The position numbers were made by a program, and so were the translations under genes. A model generated the notes under the pieces. That model saw only the letters and a list, made by a program, of their open reading frames with translations. It was not told where the DNA came from and did not search any database. 64,000 nt of DNA from Paracoccaceae bacterium (GTDB lineage Bacteria; Pseudomonadota; Alphaproteobacteria; Rhodobacterales; Rhodobacteraceae): the NCBI GenBank assembly GCA_030758115.1, contig JANREX010000026.1, positions 18,580 to 82,579 of the forward strand. The letters are read 5' to 3'. Below, piece by piece: positions 37,537 through 46,775 of the stretch (the stretch's first letter is position 1; every line of letters begins with the position of its first letter).

Positions 37537-38370
37537 ATGAAGACAGTTTCGATCGGCTCTCTGAGCGTCAGCAATGACGCGCCCCTGACTGTCATCGCGG
37601 GACCCTGCCAATTGCAAAGCGCGGATCACGCGATGATGATCGCGGCGCGGATGCAGGCGATCTGCGCCGCGGCCGGCGCGCAATACATCTTCAAGGCCAG
37701 CTTTGACAAGGCGAACCGCACCTCCGTCGCGGGACAGCGTGGCCTTGGCCTGGACGAAGGCTTGCGTGTCCTGCAGCAGGTCAAGACCAGCCTTGGCCTG
37801 CCCGTCCTGACGGATGTGCATACCGAGGCGCAATGCGCGCCCGTAGCCGAGGTATGCGATGTGCTGCAGATCCCGGCGTTCCTGTGCCGGCAAACCGATC
37901 TTCTGCTGGCGGCAGGCGAAACCGGCGCGGTGATCAACGTCAAGAAGGGCCAGTTCCTGGCCCCCTGGGACATGCCCAATGTGATCGCCAAGATCGAAAG
38001 CACGGGCAATAACCGCATCCTTCTGACCGAACGCGGCACATCCTTCGGGTACAACACGCTTGTGACCGACATGCGCGCCCTGCCCCAGATGGCCGCGAGC
38101 GGCTATCCGGTGGTGATGGACGCCACCCATTCGGTCCAACAGCCCGGCGGCAAGGGCGGATCAAGCGGGGGTCAGCGGGAATTTGCCCCGGTGATGGCGC
38201 GTGCCGCCGTCTCGCTTGGCATTGCCGCGGTTTTCATCGAAACCCATGAGGATCCGGATAACGCCCCCTCGGACGGACCGAACATGATCCCGCTCGACCG
38301 GATGGAGGCTTTGATCGCCAGCCTGATGGCCTTTGACCGGCTGGCCAAGGCCGATCCGATCCGCCTTTGA
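37537..38370 (+). CDS. kdsA: 3-deoxy-8-phosphooctulonate synthase
   Basis: Condenses phosphoenolpyruvate with arabinose 5-phosphate to Kdo-8-phosphate. The 277 residues have IAGPCQLQSADHAM, FKASFDKANRTS, LTDVHTEAQ, RGTSFGYNTLVTDMRAL and DATHSVQQPGG. It begins two bases after the KpsE-like gene, which suggests a Kdo-linked (group 2-like) capsule, although the same enzyme also feeds lipopolysaccharide. Confidence 0.95.
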   Translation: MKTVSIGSLSVSNDAPLTVIAGPCQLQSADHAMMIAARMQAICAAAGAQYIFKASFDKANRTSVAGQRGLGLDEGLRVLQQVKTSLGLPVLTDVHTEAQCAPVAEVCDVLQIPAFLCRQTDLLLAAGETGAVINVKKGQFLAPWDMPNVIAKIESTGNNRILLTERGTSFGYNTLVTDMRALPQMAASGYPVVMDATHSVQQPGGKGGSSGGQREFAPVMARAAVSLGIAAVFIETHEDPDNAPSDGPNMIPLDRMEALIASLMAFDRLAKADPIRL

Positions 38371-38399
38371 ACTCCTTTCAGACAAGAAAGATTGCACCC

Positions 38400-39896
38400 G
38401 TGACCAAACCCGCGCCCACAGTGACACCGAACACCTGGGAATTCCTGCGTGATCCGATGATCACACCGACCGGCTTTCGCGAATATGACGCGCGCTGGAA
38501 ATATCCCGATCAGATCAACCTGCCCGGCATCACGGCCCTGGGCCTGGGCCTGGGGACCCAGATGCGGCGGCGCGGCATCGCGCCCGTGATCGCGGTCGGC
38601 AATGACTATCGCGACTATTCGCTGTCGATCAAGAACGCGCTGATCCTTGGCCTGATGCAGGCGGGGATCACGGTCAAGGATATCGGCCCGGCCCTGTCGC
38701 CCATGGCCTATTTCGCCCAGTTCCATCTGGATGTGCCGGCCGTGGCGATGGTGACGGCCAGCCACAACCCCAATGGCTGGACCGGGGTCAAGATGGGCTT
38801 TGACCGCCCCCTGACCCATGGTCCCGACGAGATGGCCGAGCTGCGCGACATCGTGCTGAACGGGCAAGGACAGCCCGCCCCCGGCGGCGCCTATGAATTC
38901 GTCGATGGTGTGCGCGAGGCCTATCTGGACGATCTGGTGGGCGATTTCCGCATGACCCGCAAGCTGCGGGTGGTCTGCGCCACCGGAAACGGCACGGCAT
39001 CCGCCTTTGCGCCGGAGCTGTTCCGCCGTCTGGGGGTCGAGGTGATCCCAAGCCACAACACGCTGGATTACACCTTTCCGCATTACAACCCGAACCCCGA
39101 AGCGCTGGAAATGCTGCATGACATGTCCGACAGCGTCAAAGCCTCGGGCGCGGATTTCGCCCTTGGTTTCGACGGCGATGGCGACCGTTGCGGCGTGGTC
39201 GATGACGAGGGCGAAGAGATTTTTGCCGACAAGGTGGGCGTCATCATGGCGCGGGACCTGTCCAAACTCTATCCCGGCAGCACCTTCGTTGCGGATGTGA
39301 AATCCACAGGCCTTTTCGCCAGCGATCCTGAACTGCGCAAGAACGGGGTCAAGGCGGATTACTGGAAGACCGGGCACAGCCACATGAAACGGCGTGTCAA
39401 GGAATTGGGCGCGCTGGCGGGGTTCGAGAAATCGGGCCACTACTTCCTGGCCGGTCCCATCGGGCGCGGCTATGACTGCGGGATGCGTGTCGCGGTCGAG
39501 ATCTGCAAGCTGATGGACCGCAACCCGGACATGTCGATGTCCGACCTGCGCCGTGCGCTGCCGCAGACATGGGCGACGCCCACGATGTCGCCCTATTGCG
39601 CGGATACCGAGAAATACCAGGTGCTTGAGCGGCTGGTCGACAAGCTGGTGGCCAAGCATGCGGCGGGCGAGATGCTGGCCGGGCGCAAGATCGCGCAGGT
39701 GGTCACGGTCAATGGCGCGCGGGTGATCCTGGACAATGGCGGCTGGGGTTTGGTGCGGGCCTCGTCGAACACGCCGAACCTTGTGGTCGTGTGCGAAAGC
39801 CCCGAATCCGAGGCCGAGATGCGCGCGATCTTTGCCGAGATCGACGCCGTGATCCGGACAGAGCCCTCTGTGGGCGACTACGACCAGACGATCTGA
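38400..39896 (+). CDS. Phosphomannomutase/phosphoglucomutase
   Basis: Alpha-D-phosphohexomutase interconverting hexose 1- and 6-phosphates for sugar-nucleotide supply. The 498 residues have the phosphoserine loop VTASHNPNGWTGVKMG, the metal loop LGFDGDGDRCG and the sugar loop GFEKSGHYF, with a C-terminal phosphate-binding segment (LVRASSNTPNLVV). Start GTG 38400 has AAGAAAG upstream; a TTG at 38367 overlapping the kdsA stop is possible. It closes the capsule-like operon. Confidence 0.9.
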   Translation: MTKPAPTVTPNTWEFLRDPMITPTGFREYDARWKYPDQINLPGITALGLGLGTQMRRRGIAPVIAVGNDYRDYSLSIKNALILGLMQAGITVKDIGPALSPMAYFAQFHLDVPAVAMVTASHNPNGWTGVKMGFDRPLTHGPDEMAELRDIVLNGQGQPAPGGAYEFVDGVREAYLDDLVGDFRMTRKLRVVCATGNGTASAFAPELFRRLGVEVIPSHNTLDYTFPHYNPNPEALEMLHDMSDSVKASGADFALGFDGDGDRCGVVDDEGEEIFADKVGVIMARDLSKLYPGSTFVADVKSTGLFASDPELRKNGVKADYWKTGHSHMKRRVKELGALAGFEKSGHYFLAGPIGRGYDCGMRVAVEICKLMDRNPDMSMSDLRRALPQTWATPTMSPYCADTEKYQVLERLVDKLVAKHAAGEMLAGRKIAQVVTVNGARVILDNGGWGLVRASSNTPNLVVVCESPESEAEMRAIFAEIDAVIRTEPSVGDYDQTI

Positions 39897-39914
39897 TCCC
39901 TGGGTGACGGAATG

Positions 39915-39947
39915 AAAAAGGCCCCGGACCATCCGGGGCCTTTATTT
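39915..39947. terminator. Bidirectional rho-independent terminator
   Basis: Perfect stem GGCCCCGG / CCGGGGCC (39920-39927 with 39933-39940), with AAAAA before and TTTATTT after. It serves the phosphohexomutase gene and the convergent M3 peptidase gene. Confidence 0.88.
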
Positions 39948-41962
39948 CATCTTGCAGCCAGTCCGCGCCCTTTCAGCAGGGCCTCGACCCCCGGCAGACG
40001 ACCCCGGAACGCGGTGTAAAGCTCTGCCGGATCGCGCGATCCGCCAGTGGACAGGATGAAGGTCTCAAGCGCGCTGGCGCGTTCGGGATCGAAGGCGCTG
40101 CCCGCTTCCTCGAAGGCGGCGAAGGCATCGGCATCCATCACCTCGGACCACATGTAGCTGTAGTATCCGCTGGAATAGCCGTCGCCGGAAAACACATGCG
40201 CGAAATGCGGCGTCGCGTGACGCATCGCGATGGTGCGCGGCATGCCCAGTTCAGCCAGCACCTCGGCCTGTTTCGCCATCGGATCGGCGGGTGGCGCGCC
40301 TTCGTGAAAGGCCAGATCGACCAGGGCCGAGGCGACGTATTCCACGGTCTGGAACCCCATGTCGAAGGTCGCAGCCCCCAGCAGGCGATCCAGCATGTCG
40401 CGCGGCATGGGCTGGCCCGTTTCGGCATGGGTGGCGAATTCGGCCAGCACTTCGGGCACCTCCAGCCAGTGCTCGTAAAGCTGGCTGGGCAGTTCCACGA
40501 AATCGCGCGCCACGGATGTGCCCGAGATCGACGGATAGGTCACATCCGACAGCATCTGGTGCAGGGCATGGCCGAATTCATGGAACAGCGTGCGCGCATC
40601 GTCATAGGACAGCAGCGCCGGGTCGCCCTTGGCGAAGTTGCACACGTTGATCACGATGGGGTGACGCACCTGGGGATACCTTGCCTGCGACTGCATCGCC
40701 GAACACCACGCGCCCGAGCGTTTCGATCCGCGCGCGAAATAATCCCCGATGAACACGGCCACATGCTGACCCTTGCGCGTCACCTCCCATGCGCGGGCAT
40801 CGGGATGGTAGAGCGGCAGGTCCAGCGGTGTGAATTCCAGCCCGAAAAGCCTGTTGGCGCAGGCGAAAGAGGCCTCGATCATCCGGTCCAGTTGCAGGTA
40901 GGGCTTCAACGTGGCCTCATCCAGATCATGTTCGGCCACACGCCGGCGCGCCGCGTAATAGTGCCAGTCCCAGGGTTCCAGATCCCCGTTGATCCCGTCT
41001 TCATGCATCATGGCTTCCAGCACGGCTGCGTCGGCTTCGGCCTGCGCGCGGGCGGGGGTCCAGACGGCCATCAGCAGGTCGCGCACAGCATCGGGTGTGC
41101 GGGCCATTTCGGTTTCCAGCTTGTAGGCGGCAAAGCTGTCATAGCCCAGAAGCGCGGCGCGTTCGGCCCGCAAGGACAGGATTTCGGCGGCGATGGCGCG
41201 GTTGTCGGTCGCGCCACCATTGGCACCCCGCGCGACAGAGGCGCGCCAGGCCAGTTCGCGCAGGTCACGGCGCGGCGAGAATTGCAGGAAAGGCGTGATC
41301 AAGGACCGTGACAGGGTGATCACCGGGCCATCGGCACCCTTCTCCTTGCCGGCCGCGCGGGCAGCCGAGATCAGGAAACCGGGCAACCCTTCAAGATCAT
41401 CCTCGGACAGGGCCAGCGTCCATGTCCGTTCGTCCGCCAGAAGGTTCTGGGTGAATTGCGTGCCCAGCACCGCAAGGCGCGACTTGATCTCGGCCATGCG
41501 CGCGTCCTCGGCCCCGGTCAGGGCCGCGCCCGAGCGCACAAATCCGCGATGCGTCAGCATCAGAACGCGCTGCTGTTCCTCGGTCAGATCCAGATCGTCA
41601 CGCCGCGCCCAGAGATCCGCCACACGCGCAAAAAGCGCCTTGTTGGCAGTGATTTCCGCCGAATGCGCGGCCAGGCGGGGCGAGAATGCGCGCTGCAATT
41701 CCTCGCGCGCGGGCGTGCTGTCGGCCCCGGCCACGGTGTAGAACACCGACAGGACCTGATCGAGTTCCTTGCCCGCCGCCTCAAGCGCGCCAACGGTATT
41801 GTCGAAATCGGCAGCCGCCGGGTTGGCGGCAATCGCGTCGATCTCGGCCTTGTGGGCGGCCAATGCCGCATCGAAGGCGGGGGCGAAATCCTCGTCCCTG
41901 ATGCGGTCGAAAGGGGCCAGCCCGAAGGGCGTGGTCCAGGTGTCAAGCAGCGGGTTTGTCAT
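39947..41962 (-). CDS. M3 family metallopeptidase (peptidyl-dipeptidase / oligopeptidase A-like)
   Basis: Zinc peptidase of the thimet-oligopeptidase family that degrades short peptides in the cytoplasm. The 671 residues carry the zinc motif LFHEFGHALHQML and the downstream Glu region SQLYEHWLEVPEVL; the C-terminus has the family segment GDGYSSGYYSYMWSEVM. The frame is open to 42058, but ATG 41962 gives the family start and overlaps moeB by 20 bases. Length is typical (about 680). Confidence 0.93.
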   Translation of the reverse strand: MTNPLLDTWTTPFGLAPFDRIRDEDFAPAFDAALAAHKAEIDAIAANPAAADFDNTVGALEAAGKELDQVLSVFYTVAGADSTPAREELQRAFSPRLAAHSAEITANKALFARVADLWARRDDLDLTEEQQRVLMLTHRGFVRSGAALTGAEDARMAEIKSRLAVLGTQFTQNLLADERTWTLALSEDDLEGLPGFLISAARAAGKEKGADGPVITLSRSLITPFLQFSPRRDLRELAWRASVARGANGGATDNRAIAAEILSLRAERAALLGYDSFAAYKLETEMARTPDAVRDLLMAVWTPARAQAEADAAVLEAMMHEDGINGDLEPWDWHYYAARRRVAEHDLDEATLKPYLQLDRMIEASFACANRLFGLEFTPLDLPLYHPDARAWEVTRKGQHVAVFIGDYFARGSKRSGAWCSAMQSQARYPQVRHPIVINVCNFAKGDPALLSYDDARTLFHEFGHALHQMLSDVTYPSISGTSVARDFVELPSQLYEHWLEVPEVLAEFATHAETGQPMPRDMLDRLLGAATFDMGFQTVEYVASALVDLAFHEGAPPADPMAKQAEVLAELGMPRTIAMRHATPHFAHVFSGDGYSSGYYSYMWSEVMDADAFAAFEEAGSAFDPERASALETFILSTGGSRDPAELYTAFRGRLPGVEALLKGRGLAAR

Positions 41963-43031
41963 CTTGTGTCTCTCCAACGGGGTGCGACGCGGCGCAGACT
42001 GGGCAATCCTTGCGCGATTGCAGACGGATGGTGCGGTGTTCGGCGTAAAGCGCATCATGGATCAGCATGCGCCCGCGCAGGTCTTGCCCGGCACCGGTGA
42101 TCAGCTTGATCGCTTCAAGCGCCATCATGGACCCGATCACACCCGGCAGGGGACCGATGACCCCGGCCTCGGCGCAAGAGGGGGCCAGACCGGGGGCTGC
42201 GGCCTGCGGGAAAACGCATTGATAGCAGGGCCCGCCGCGCGCGGGGTCGAACAGGGCGATCTGCCCTTCCCATTGCGACAGCGCCCCGGAGATGAGCGGC
42301 TTGCCCAGCGCCACAGCCGTGGCATTGACGAGGTAGCGCGTCGCGCTGTCATCGGTGCCGTCCAGGATCAGGTCGTAGTCCGCGAAAAGGTCAGCCGCGA
42401 CATCGGGCGTCAGACGGCGATTGTAGGGGCGCACCGTCACGAACGGGTTCTGCGCGCGCATGGCGGCCTCGGCTGAAAAGACCTTGGGCATGCCGATGCG
42501 GTCATCGGTGTGGATCACCTGCCGTTGCAGGTTGGAGTTGTCCACGCTGTCGTCGTCGATCACGCCGATCGTGCCCACGCCCGCTGCGGCCAGATAAAGA
42601 AGGACAGGCGATCCAAGCCCCCCCGCGCCGATCACCAGAACCCTGGCCTCTTTCAGGCGGCGCTGGCCCGTGCCGCCCAGTTCGCGCAGCACGATGTGGC
42701 GGGCGTAGCGGTCAAGTTCGGTTGCCGAGAACGGACCCGTGGGTGCTGCTGCATCCTGAGGGACCGCAGCCGTATCATCGGCGCGCGCCCGCAGGCGTGA
42801 CAGAACGGCGCGATAGGCCAGCACCAGCGCCGCAAAGCCGCCCAACAGCAACCAGGGCGCGGCGCTGCCCCCTGTCGACAGACGCAGGGGCGCGTTGTCC
42901 GGCAAGGTCAGGTGGATCACCACGACCCCGACCCACAGGAATGCGATCATGATCCAGCGCATGCGGCGCGGCGTGCCCATGAAGGCACCGATCCCCCACA
43001 GAACGCCCGCCATGACAAGAACCAGTGCCAT
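41943..43031 (-). CDS. HesA/MoeB/ThiF family adenylyltransferase with N-terminal membrane segments
   Basis: E1-like enzyme that adenylylates the C-terminal Gly of a ubiquitin-like sulfur carrier (MoaD or ThiS type). The 362 residues have an unusual N-terminal part of about 80 residues with three hydrophobic segments (ALVLVMAGVLWGIGAFM, IMIAFLWVGVVVIHLTL, WLLLGGFAALVLAY). The ThiF fold follows, with VLVIGAGGLGSPVLLYLAAAG, NLQRQVIHTDDRIG, the catalytic DGTDD region, and zinc cysteines in PCYQC and CPVC. It is coupled to dut and the M3 peptidase gene. Confidence 0.9.
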   Translation of the reverse strand: MALVLVMAGVLWGIGAFMGTPRRMRWIMIAFLWVGVVVIHLTLPDNAPLRLSTGGSAAPWLLLGGFAALVLAYRAVLSRLRARADDTAAVPQDAAAPTGPFSATELDRYARHIVLRELGGTGQRRLKEARVLVIGAGGLGSPVLLYLAAAGVGTIGVIDDDSVDNSNLQRQVIHTDDRIGMPKVFSAEAAMRAQNPFVTVRPYNRRLTPDVAADLFADYDLILDGTDDSATRYLVNATAVALGKPLISGALSQWEGQIALFDPARGGPCYQCVFPQAAAPGLAPSCAEAGVIGPLPGVIGSMMALEAIKLITGAGQDLRGRMLIHDALYAEHRTIRLQSRKDCPVCAASHPVGETQDDKPAA

Positions 43032-43034
43032 CGC

Positions 43035-43496
43035 TCAGCCCCGCCCGGTCGAACCGAAGCCGCCCTGCCCGCGCGCGGATGCCTCGAGCGTGTCGACCAG
43101 ATCGAATGTGGCGCGCAGTACCGGGGCCGCCACCATCTGCGCGATACGGTCGCCATGGGCGATATGGAAAGGCTCGGTCCCCGCGTTCATCAGGATCACA
43201 CCCACAGGGCCGCGATAATCACTGTCGATGGTGCCGGGACTGTTGGGAAGCGTGATGCCGTGTTTCAGCGCCAGCCCCGAGCGCGGCCTGATCTGCACCT
43301 CGTACCCGTCAGGTATCTCCATCCGCAGTCCGGTCGGAACAAGCATCCGGGCACCGGGCGCCAGGGTTGCGCCGTCCCGTTGATCAGGCGGAAAATTCGC
43401 GCGCAGATCCGCCCCGGCGGACCCGGCCGTTTCATAGCTGGGCAAGGGCAGATCGGGGTCGGCCTCGGGCGTCCTGGTGCAGCGGATGGTCAGCAT
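43035..43496 (-). CDS. dut: dUTP diphosphatase
   Basis: Hydrolyses dUTP to dUMP, keeping uracil out of DNA and supplying thymidylate synthesis. The 153-residue trimeric-type enzyme has the five motifs, including [41 protein letters not shown] and the C-terminal [11 protein letters not shown]. The frame extends to 43655, but the family begins at MLTIRC. It lies three bases before the moeB-like gene. Confidence 0.95.
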   Translation of the reverse strand: MLTIRCTRTPEADPDLPLPSYETAGSAGADLRANFPPDQRDGATLAPGARMLVPTGLRMEIPDGYEVQIRPRSGLALKHGITLPNSPGTIDSDYRGPVGVILMNAGTEPFHIAHGDRIAQMVAAPVLRATFDLVDTLEASARGQGGFGSTGRG

Positions 43497-43865
43497 ATGG
43501 CGCCTCTTGCCTTGATCGTCGTGAAAGCCGGGTTCGCGCCTGCGGAACCGGGCGGTGCGCCGCCTGACGCCCTGACGGGCATGCGGCCTTGCCAGAAGAC
43601 ATAACCGAAAGGCCCCGCGTTGCAAGGCATCAGGGGCCATCGCGCTGGACAACAAGAGGGCGGATCGGGATCATGCAGTAACAATCACCTTGATTTGACC
43701 GAACTGCATCAGGCGGGGATATGGCGTCACGGCCCCGGATCACCGGCGTCCAAGGCGCGATTTGTCGTGGCATCAACGGATCAACACTGGAAAGTCCTTG
43801 CGCGCAGAAAGACAGGTTTTGCAAAAATGCTTAGAATACAGCGATATTTTCATAATTTGGTGCGA
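43497..43865. other. 369-base divergent intergenic region (dut / FG-GAP gene)
   Basis: No gene supported. A weak hairpin GGCCCC / GGGGCC lies at 43611-43638. The right end is AT-rich and contains the palindrome TTTTGCAAAA (43817-43826) and the promoter-like pair AAGACA (43809-43814), 17 bases, TAGAAT (43832-43837). That pair would place transcription start about 22 bases before ATG 43866. The dut promoter must lie at the left end but was not resolved. Confidence 0.5.
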
Positions 43866-44684
43866 ATGAAACCATGTCTTGTTTCAACCTTTTGCGTATC
43901 CCTTGCTGCACTGATACCTGCCCCTCCATCTTATGCGCAAACCTTGGAAGTGTCGGTTGCGGGGGCCGCACCACCCGCAGGCGCCATCTTGCCCTGGCCC
44001 GTCGCGGCCAGCCTGTCAGGACCGACCGATCGCTATCCGCATAATGTGCTGGGCAGTATTCCGGCCTTTACCAGCCTGACGGTCAACGCACAGGTCTGCG
44101 ACAACTGCCCGCAGCCCCGCGCGGGTCTGCGTGTCACGCTGGAGGCGCCACTTGTGTTCGAGGATACGGCCCCCCGGCTGTGGGACGTCAATGGCGATGG
44201 GCGGCCCGAGGTTGTTGTCGTGCAAAGTCACGAAACCAAGGGCGCCCGGCTGACCGTGTGGGAACTGGGCCAGACCGCATCCGGTGCGCCAGACCTGAAG
44301 ATGCTGGCCAGCACCGATTTCATCGGGACACGATTTCGCTGGCTTGCCCCTTTCGGGATCGGAGATTTCACCGGCGATGGCGCGGTCGAGATCGCCTATG
44401 TGGAAACCCCGCATCTGGGCAAGACCATGCGCCTTGTGGGGCTTGAGGGCAATCGCCTTGCCCCGCGAGGCGCGCTGCAAGGCGTGACCAATCACCGTAT
44501 CGGCGAGGAAACCATCGCGGGCGGGGTGCGCGATTGCGATGGCCGGATCGAGGCGATCCTCGCCTCGGGTGACTGGCGCAGTATCGTCGCGGTGGGCTGG
44601 CAGGACGGCAGGCTTGTCAGCCGTGACCTTGGTGCCTTGAACCGCCGGCAAGACCTGGCCAAGGCCCTGACCTGCACGCAATAA
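43866..44684 (+). CDS. Secreted FG-GAP/VCBS-repeat protein
   Basis: A 272-residue exported protein. It has a signal peptide (CLVSTFCVSLAALIPAPPSYAQ) and then FG-GAP/VCBS-type beta-propeller repeats marked by Ca-binding loops such as WDVNGDGRPEVVVVQS and IGDFTGDGAVEIAYVE. Two Cys in VCDNCPQP may form a disulfide. Upstream starts at 43827 or earlier would lengthen the signal peptide, but a promoter-like TAGAAT at 43832 argues for 43866. Function unknown; lies convergent to coaBC. Confidence 0.78.
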   Translation: MKPCLVSTFCVSLAALIPAPPSYAQTLEVSVAGAAPPAGAILPWPVAASLSGPTDRYPHNVLGSIPAFTSLTVNAQVCDNCPQPRAGLRVTLEAPLVFEDTAPRLWDVNGDGRPEVVVVQSHETKGARLTVWELGQTASGAPDLKMLASTDFIGTRFRWLAPFGIGDFTGDGAVEIAYVETPHLGKTMRLVGLEGNRLAPRGALQGVTNHRIGEETIAGGVRDCDGRIEAILASGDWRSIVAVGWQDGRLVSRDLGALNRRQDLAKALTCTQ

Positions 44685-44693
44685 ATCGGCAGA

Positions 44694-45887
44694 TCAGCCC
44701 AGCGCCTGCGCGATCCGGGCGGCCAGTTGCGTGGCAACCTGCTGCTTGGACATGCGCGGCCAGTCCTCGCGCCCCTCGGCCGTGATCAGGTGCACGGCAT
44801 TCTCGGTGCCGCCCATGATCCCGGTTGCTGGGCTGACGTCATTGGCGACGATCCAGTCGCAGCCCTTGCGCGCACGCTTGGCGGTGGCATTGGCGATGAC
44901 ATCATCGGTTTCTGCGGCAAAGCCGACAACCAGGCGCGGGCGATCCGTCTTGCGCTGGCTGACGGTGGCCAGGATGTCTGGATTTTCGGCGAAGTCCAGA
45001 ACCGGCAGGCGGCCTGCATCCTTCTTGATCTTCGAGCCGGAGGATGACGCCACGCGCCAATCCGCCACGGCTGCAGCAAACACGGCCGCATCGGCGGGCA
45101 GTGCGGCCTCGACCGCCGTCAGCATCTGTTCCGCCGTCTCGACGCGGACGACCTGCACGCCTTGGGGCGGGGGCACATCGGCGGGACCGGTGACAAAGAC
45201 CACCTCGGCCCCCAGTGCGGCAAGGGCGCGGGCAATCGCCGTGCCCTGCGCCCCGGAGGACCGGTTCGCGATATAGCGCACCGGATCGATGGGTTCATGT
45301 GTGGGGCCCGAAGTCACCAGGATGCGCTTGCCCGCCAGGGGCCCCTGCCCGAGCGCGGTTTCGATCGCGGCCACGATTTCAAGCGGTTCGGACATGCGCC
45401 CGGGGCCATATTCACCGCAGGCCATATCGCCCGCATTCGGGCCGACGACATGCAGACCATCGGCCTGCAGTTGCGCCAGGTTGCGCTGCGTCGCGGGATG
45501 TTCCCACATGCGCACGTTCATGGCGGGGGCCATCAGCACCGGGGTGTCCGTGGCCATCAACAGGGTCGAGGCCAGGTCATTGGCATGGCCATGGGCCATC
45601 TTGGCCATCAGGTCGGCGGTCGCAGGGGCCACGACCACCAGATCGGCGACACGGGACAACTGGATATGGCCCATCTCGGCCTCGTCCGTCAGGTCGAACA
45701 GATCGGTATGGACCTTTTCGCCCGCCAGCGCCGATACGGACAGGGGTGTCACGAATTCCGCGCCTGCCCTTGTCAGCACAGGCGTGACCGCCGCGCCGCG
45801 TTCACGCAGGCGACGGATCAGATCAAGCGACTTGTAGGCCGCGATCCCGCCGCCGATGATCAGAAGAATACGTTTGCCTGCCAGCAT
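44694..45887 (-). CDS. coaBC: Bifunctional phosphopantothenoylcysteine decarboxylase/phosphopantothenate-cysteine ligase
   Basis: Two steps of coenzyme A synthesis in one protein of 397 residues. The N-terminal CoaC flavoprotein domain (ILLIIGGGIAAYKSLDLIR, APAMNVRMWEHPAT with the PXMNXXMW motif, and the substrate-clamp Cys in MACGEYGPGRM) is followed by the CoaB ligase domain (ILVTSGPTHEPIDPVRYIANRSSG, AAAVADWRV, KIKK). ATG 45887 has a perfect GGAGG eight bases upstream; a GTG at 45917 would add ten residues. Confidence 0.95.
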   Translation of the reverse strand: MLAGKRILLIIGGGIAAYKSLDLIRRLRERGAAVTPVLTRAGAEFVTPLSVSALAGEKVHTDLFDLTDEAEMGHIQLSRVADLVVVAPATADLMAKMAHGHANDLASTLLMATDTPVLMAPAMNVRMWEHPATQRNLAQLQADGLHVVGPNAGDMACGEYGPGRMSEPLEIVAAIETALGQGPLAGKRILVTSGPTHEPIDPVRYIANRSSGAQGTAIARALAALGAEVVFVTGPADVPPPQGVQVVRVETAEQMLTAVEAALPADAAVFAAAVADWRVASSSGSKIKKDAGRLPVLDFAENPDILATVSQRKTDRPRLVVGFAAETDDVIANATAKRARKGCDWIVANDVSPATGIMGGTENAVHLITAEGREDWPRMSKQQVATQLAARIAQALG

Positions 45888-45965
45888 GTTCCGCGCCTCC
45901 GCCAGATGGGCCGACACTATGGCCAGCGCCGCCCCCTGACAAGACCGCGCCGGACGCCGGACCGT

Positions 45966-46775
45966 TCAGCCCTTGCTGCGGAACTGCAGGCAGGGATCAG
46001 GGCGATCCACCGCGGGGGACGAAAGCAGCGTGTCAAAGTCGCCGGGCGCGCCGGCACCGTCTTCCTGCTGACCGATGGCAAAGACCTCAAGATCAGGGCG
46101 CAGCCCCGCGATATAGGCAGGCACGCCCCAATCCGCGCGGGCATGGCCATTGCCGGTGATCACCACGACAGGGCCGCCCGTTGCATCGAGCGCGATCAGG
46201 GTTTCGCGGGCCAGCACCGCGTCGCGCAGCCGCTGCAGGTCCACCATGATGGGCAGCATCTCGGGCGGCATGGCGTTGCAATGGGCCTGTTGCTGCAGGT
46301 CTTCCTGCGCGGCCTGCAGATCGGGGGGCAAGGGCGCGGTCAGGCCGTAATCCACCGCGTCATCACCGAAACTGTCGGCAATGCCCGCCTGCATCGCGGC
46401 GCGGGCGGCGGCGCGGGGCACGGCAGCCCCGTGAATCGCGGCCTCGGGGGCTGCCGCGAAAATCGGGTAATACATCGCAAAATCGGGCCAGCCACTGTCG
46501 GCCCATCCAAGCACCTCAGCCAGCTGTTCCTGATCGTTGCGGTTCTGCGGTGTCACCCGCAGGGCCTGTTCCGCTGTCAGCATTTCGAAGACGATTGCGG
46601 CGGGACGGACATGAGCGACAATTGCGGCCTGGGCATCATGGTGACCCGGATTGTCATGGACTTCGCCGATGATGATCACCGGAGCGCTGGCTGCCCGGTC
46701 CAATACCCTTTCAGGCAATGGGCCCGCAACAGCGGGCCCACAAGCGATAGCGGCGATCAGGGCAAGACATCTCAT
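45966..46775 (-). CDS. ChaN family lipoprotein (heme-binding family)
   Basis: A 269-residue exported protein of the ChaN/PhuW family, in which two molecules stack hemes. It has a short signal sequence with a possible lipobox (IAAIACG), the family motif IIIGEVHDNPGHHDAQ, IVFEMLTAEQA, and VVVITGNGHARADWGVP. It overlaps the rpoH stop by ATGA and so is co-transcribed with it. A link of ChaN to iron or heme handling is known from the family; its pairing with a stress sigma factor is unexplained. Confidence 0.85.
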   Translation of the reverse strand: MRCLALIAAIACGPAVAGPLPERVLDRAASAPVIIIGEVHDNPGHHDAQAAIVAHVRPAAIVFEMLTAEQALRVTPQNRNDQEQLAEVLGWADSGWPDFAMYYPIFAAAPEAAIHGAAVPRAAARAAMQAGIADSFGDDAVDYGLTAPLPPDLQAAQEDLQQQAHCNAMPPEMLPIMVDLQRLRDAVLARETLIALDATGGPVVVITGNGHARADWGVPAYIAGLRPDLEVFAIGQQEDGAGAPGDFDTLLSSPAVDRPDPCLQFRSKG

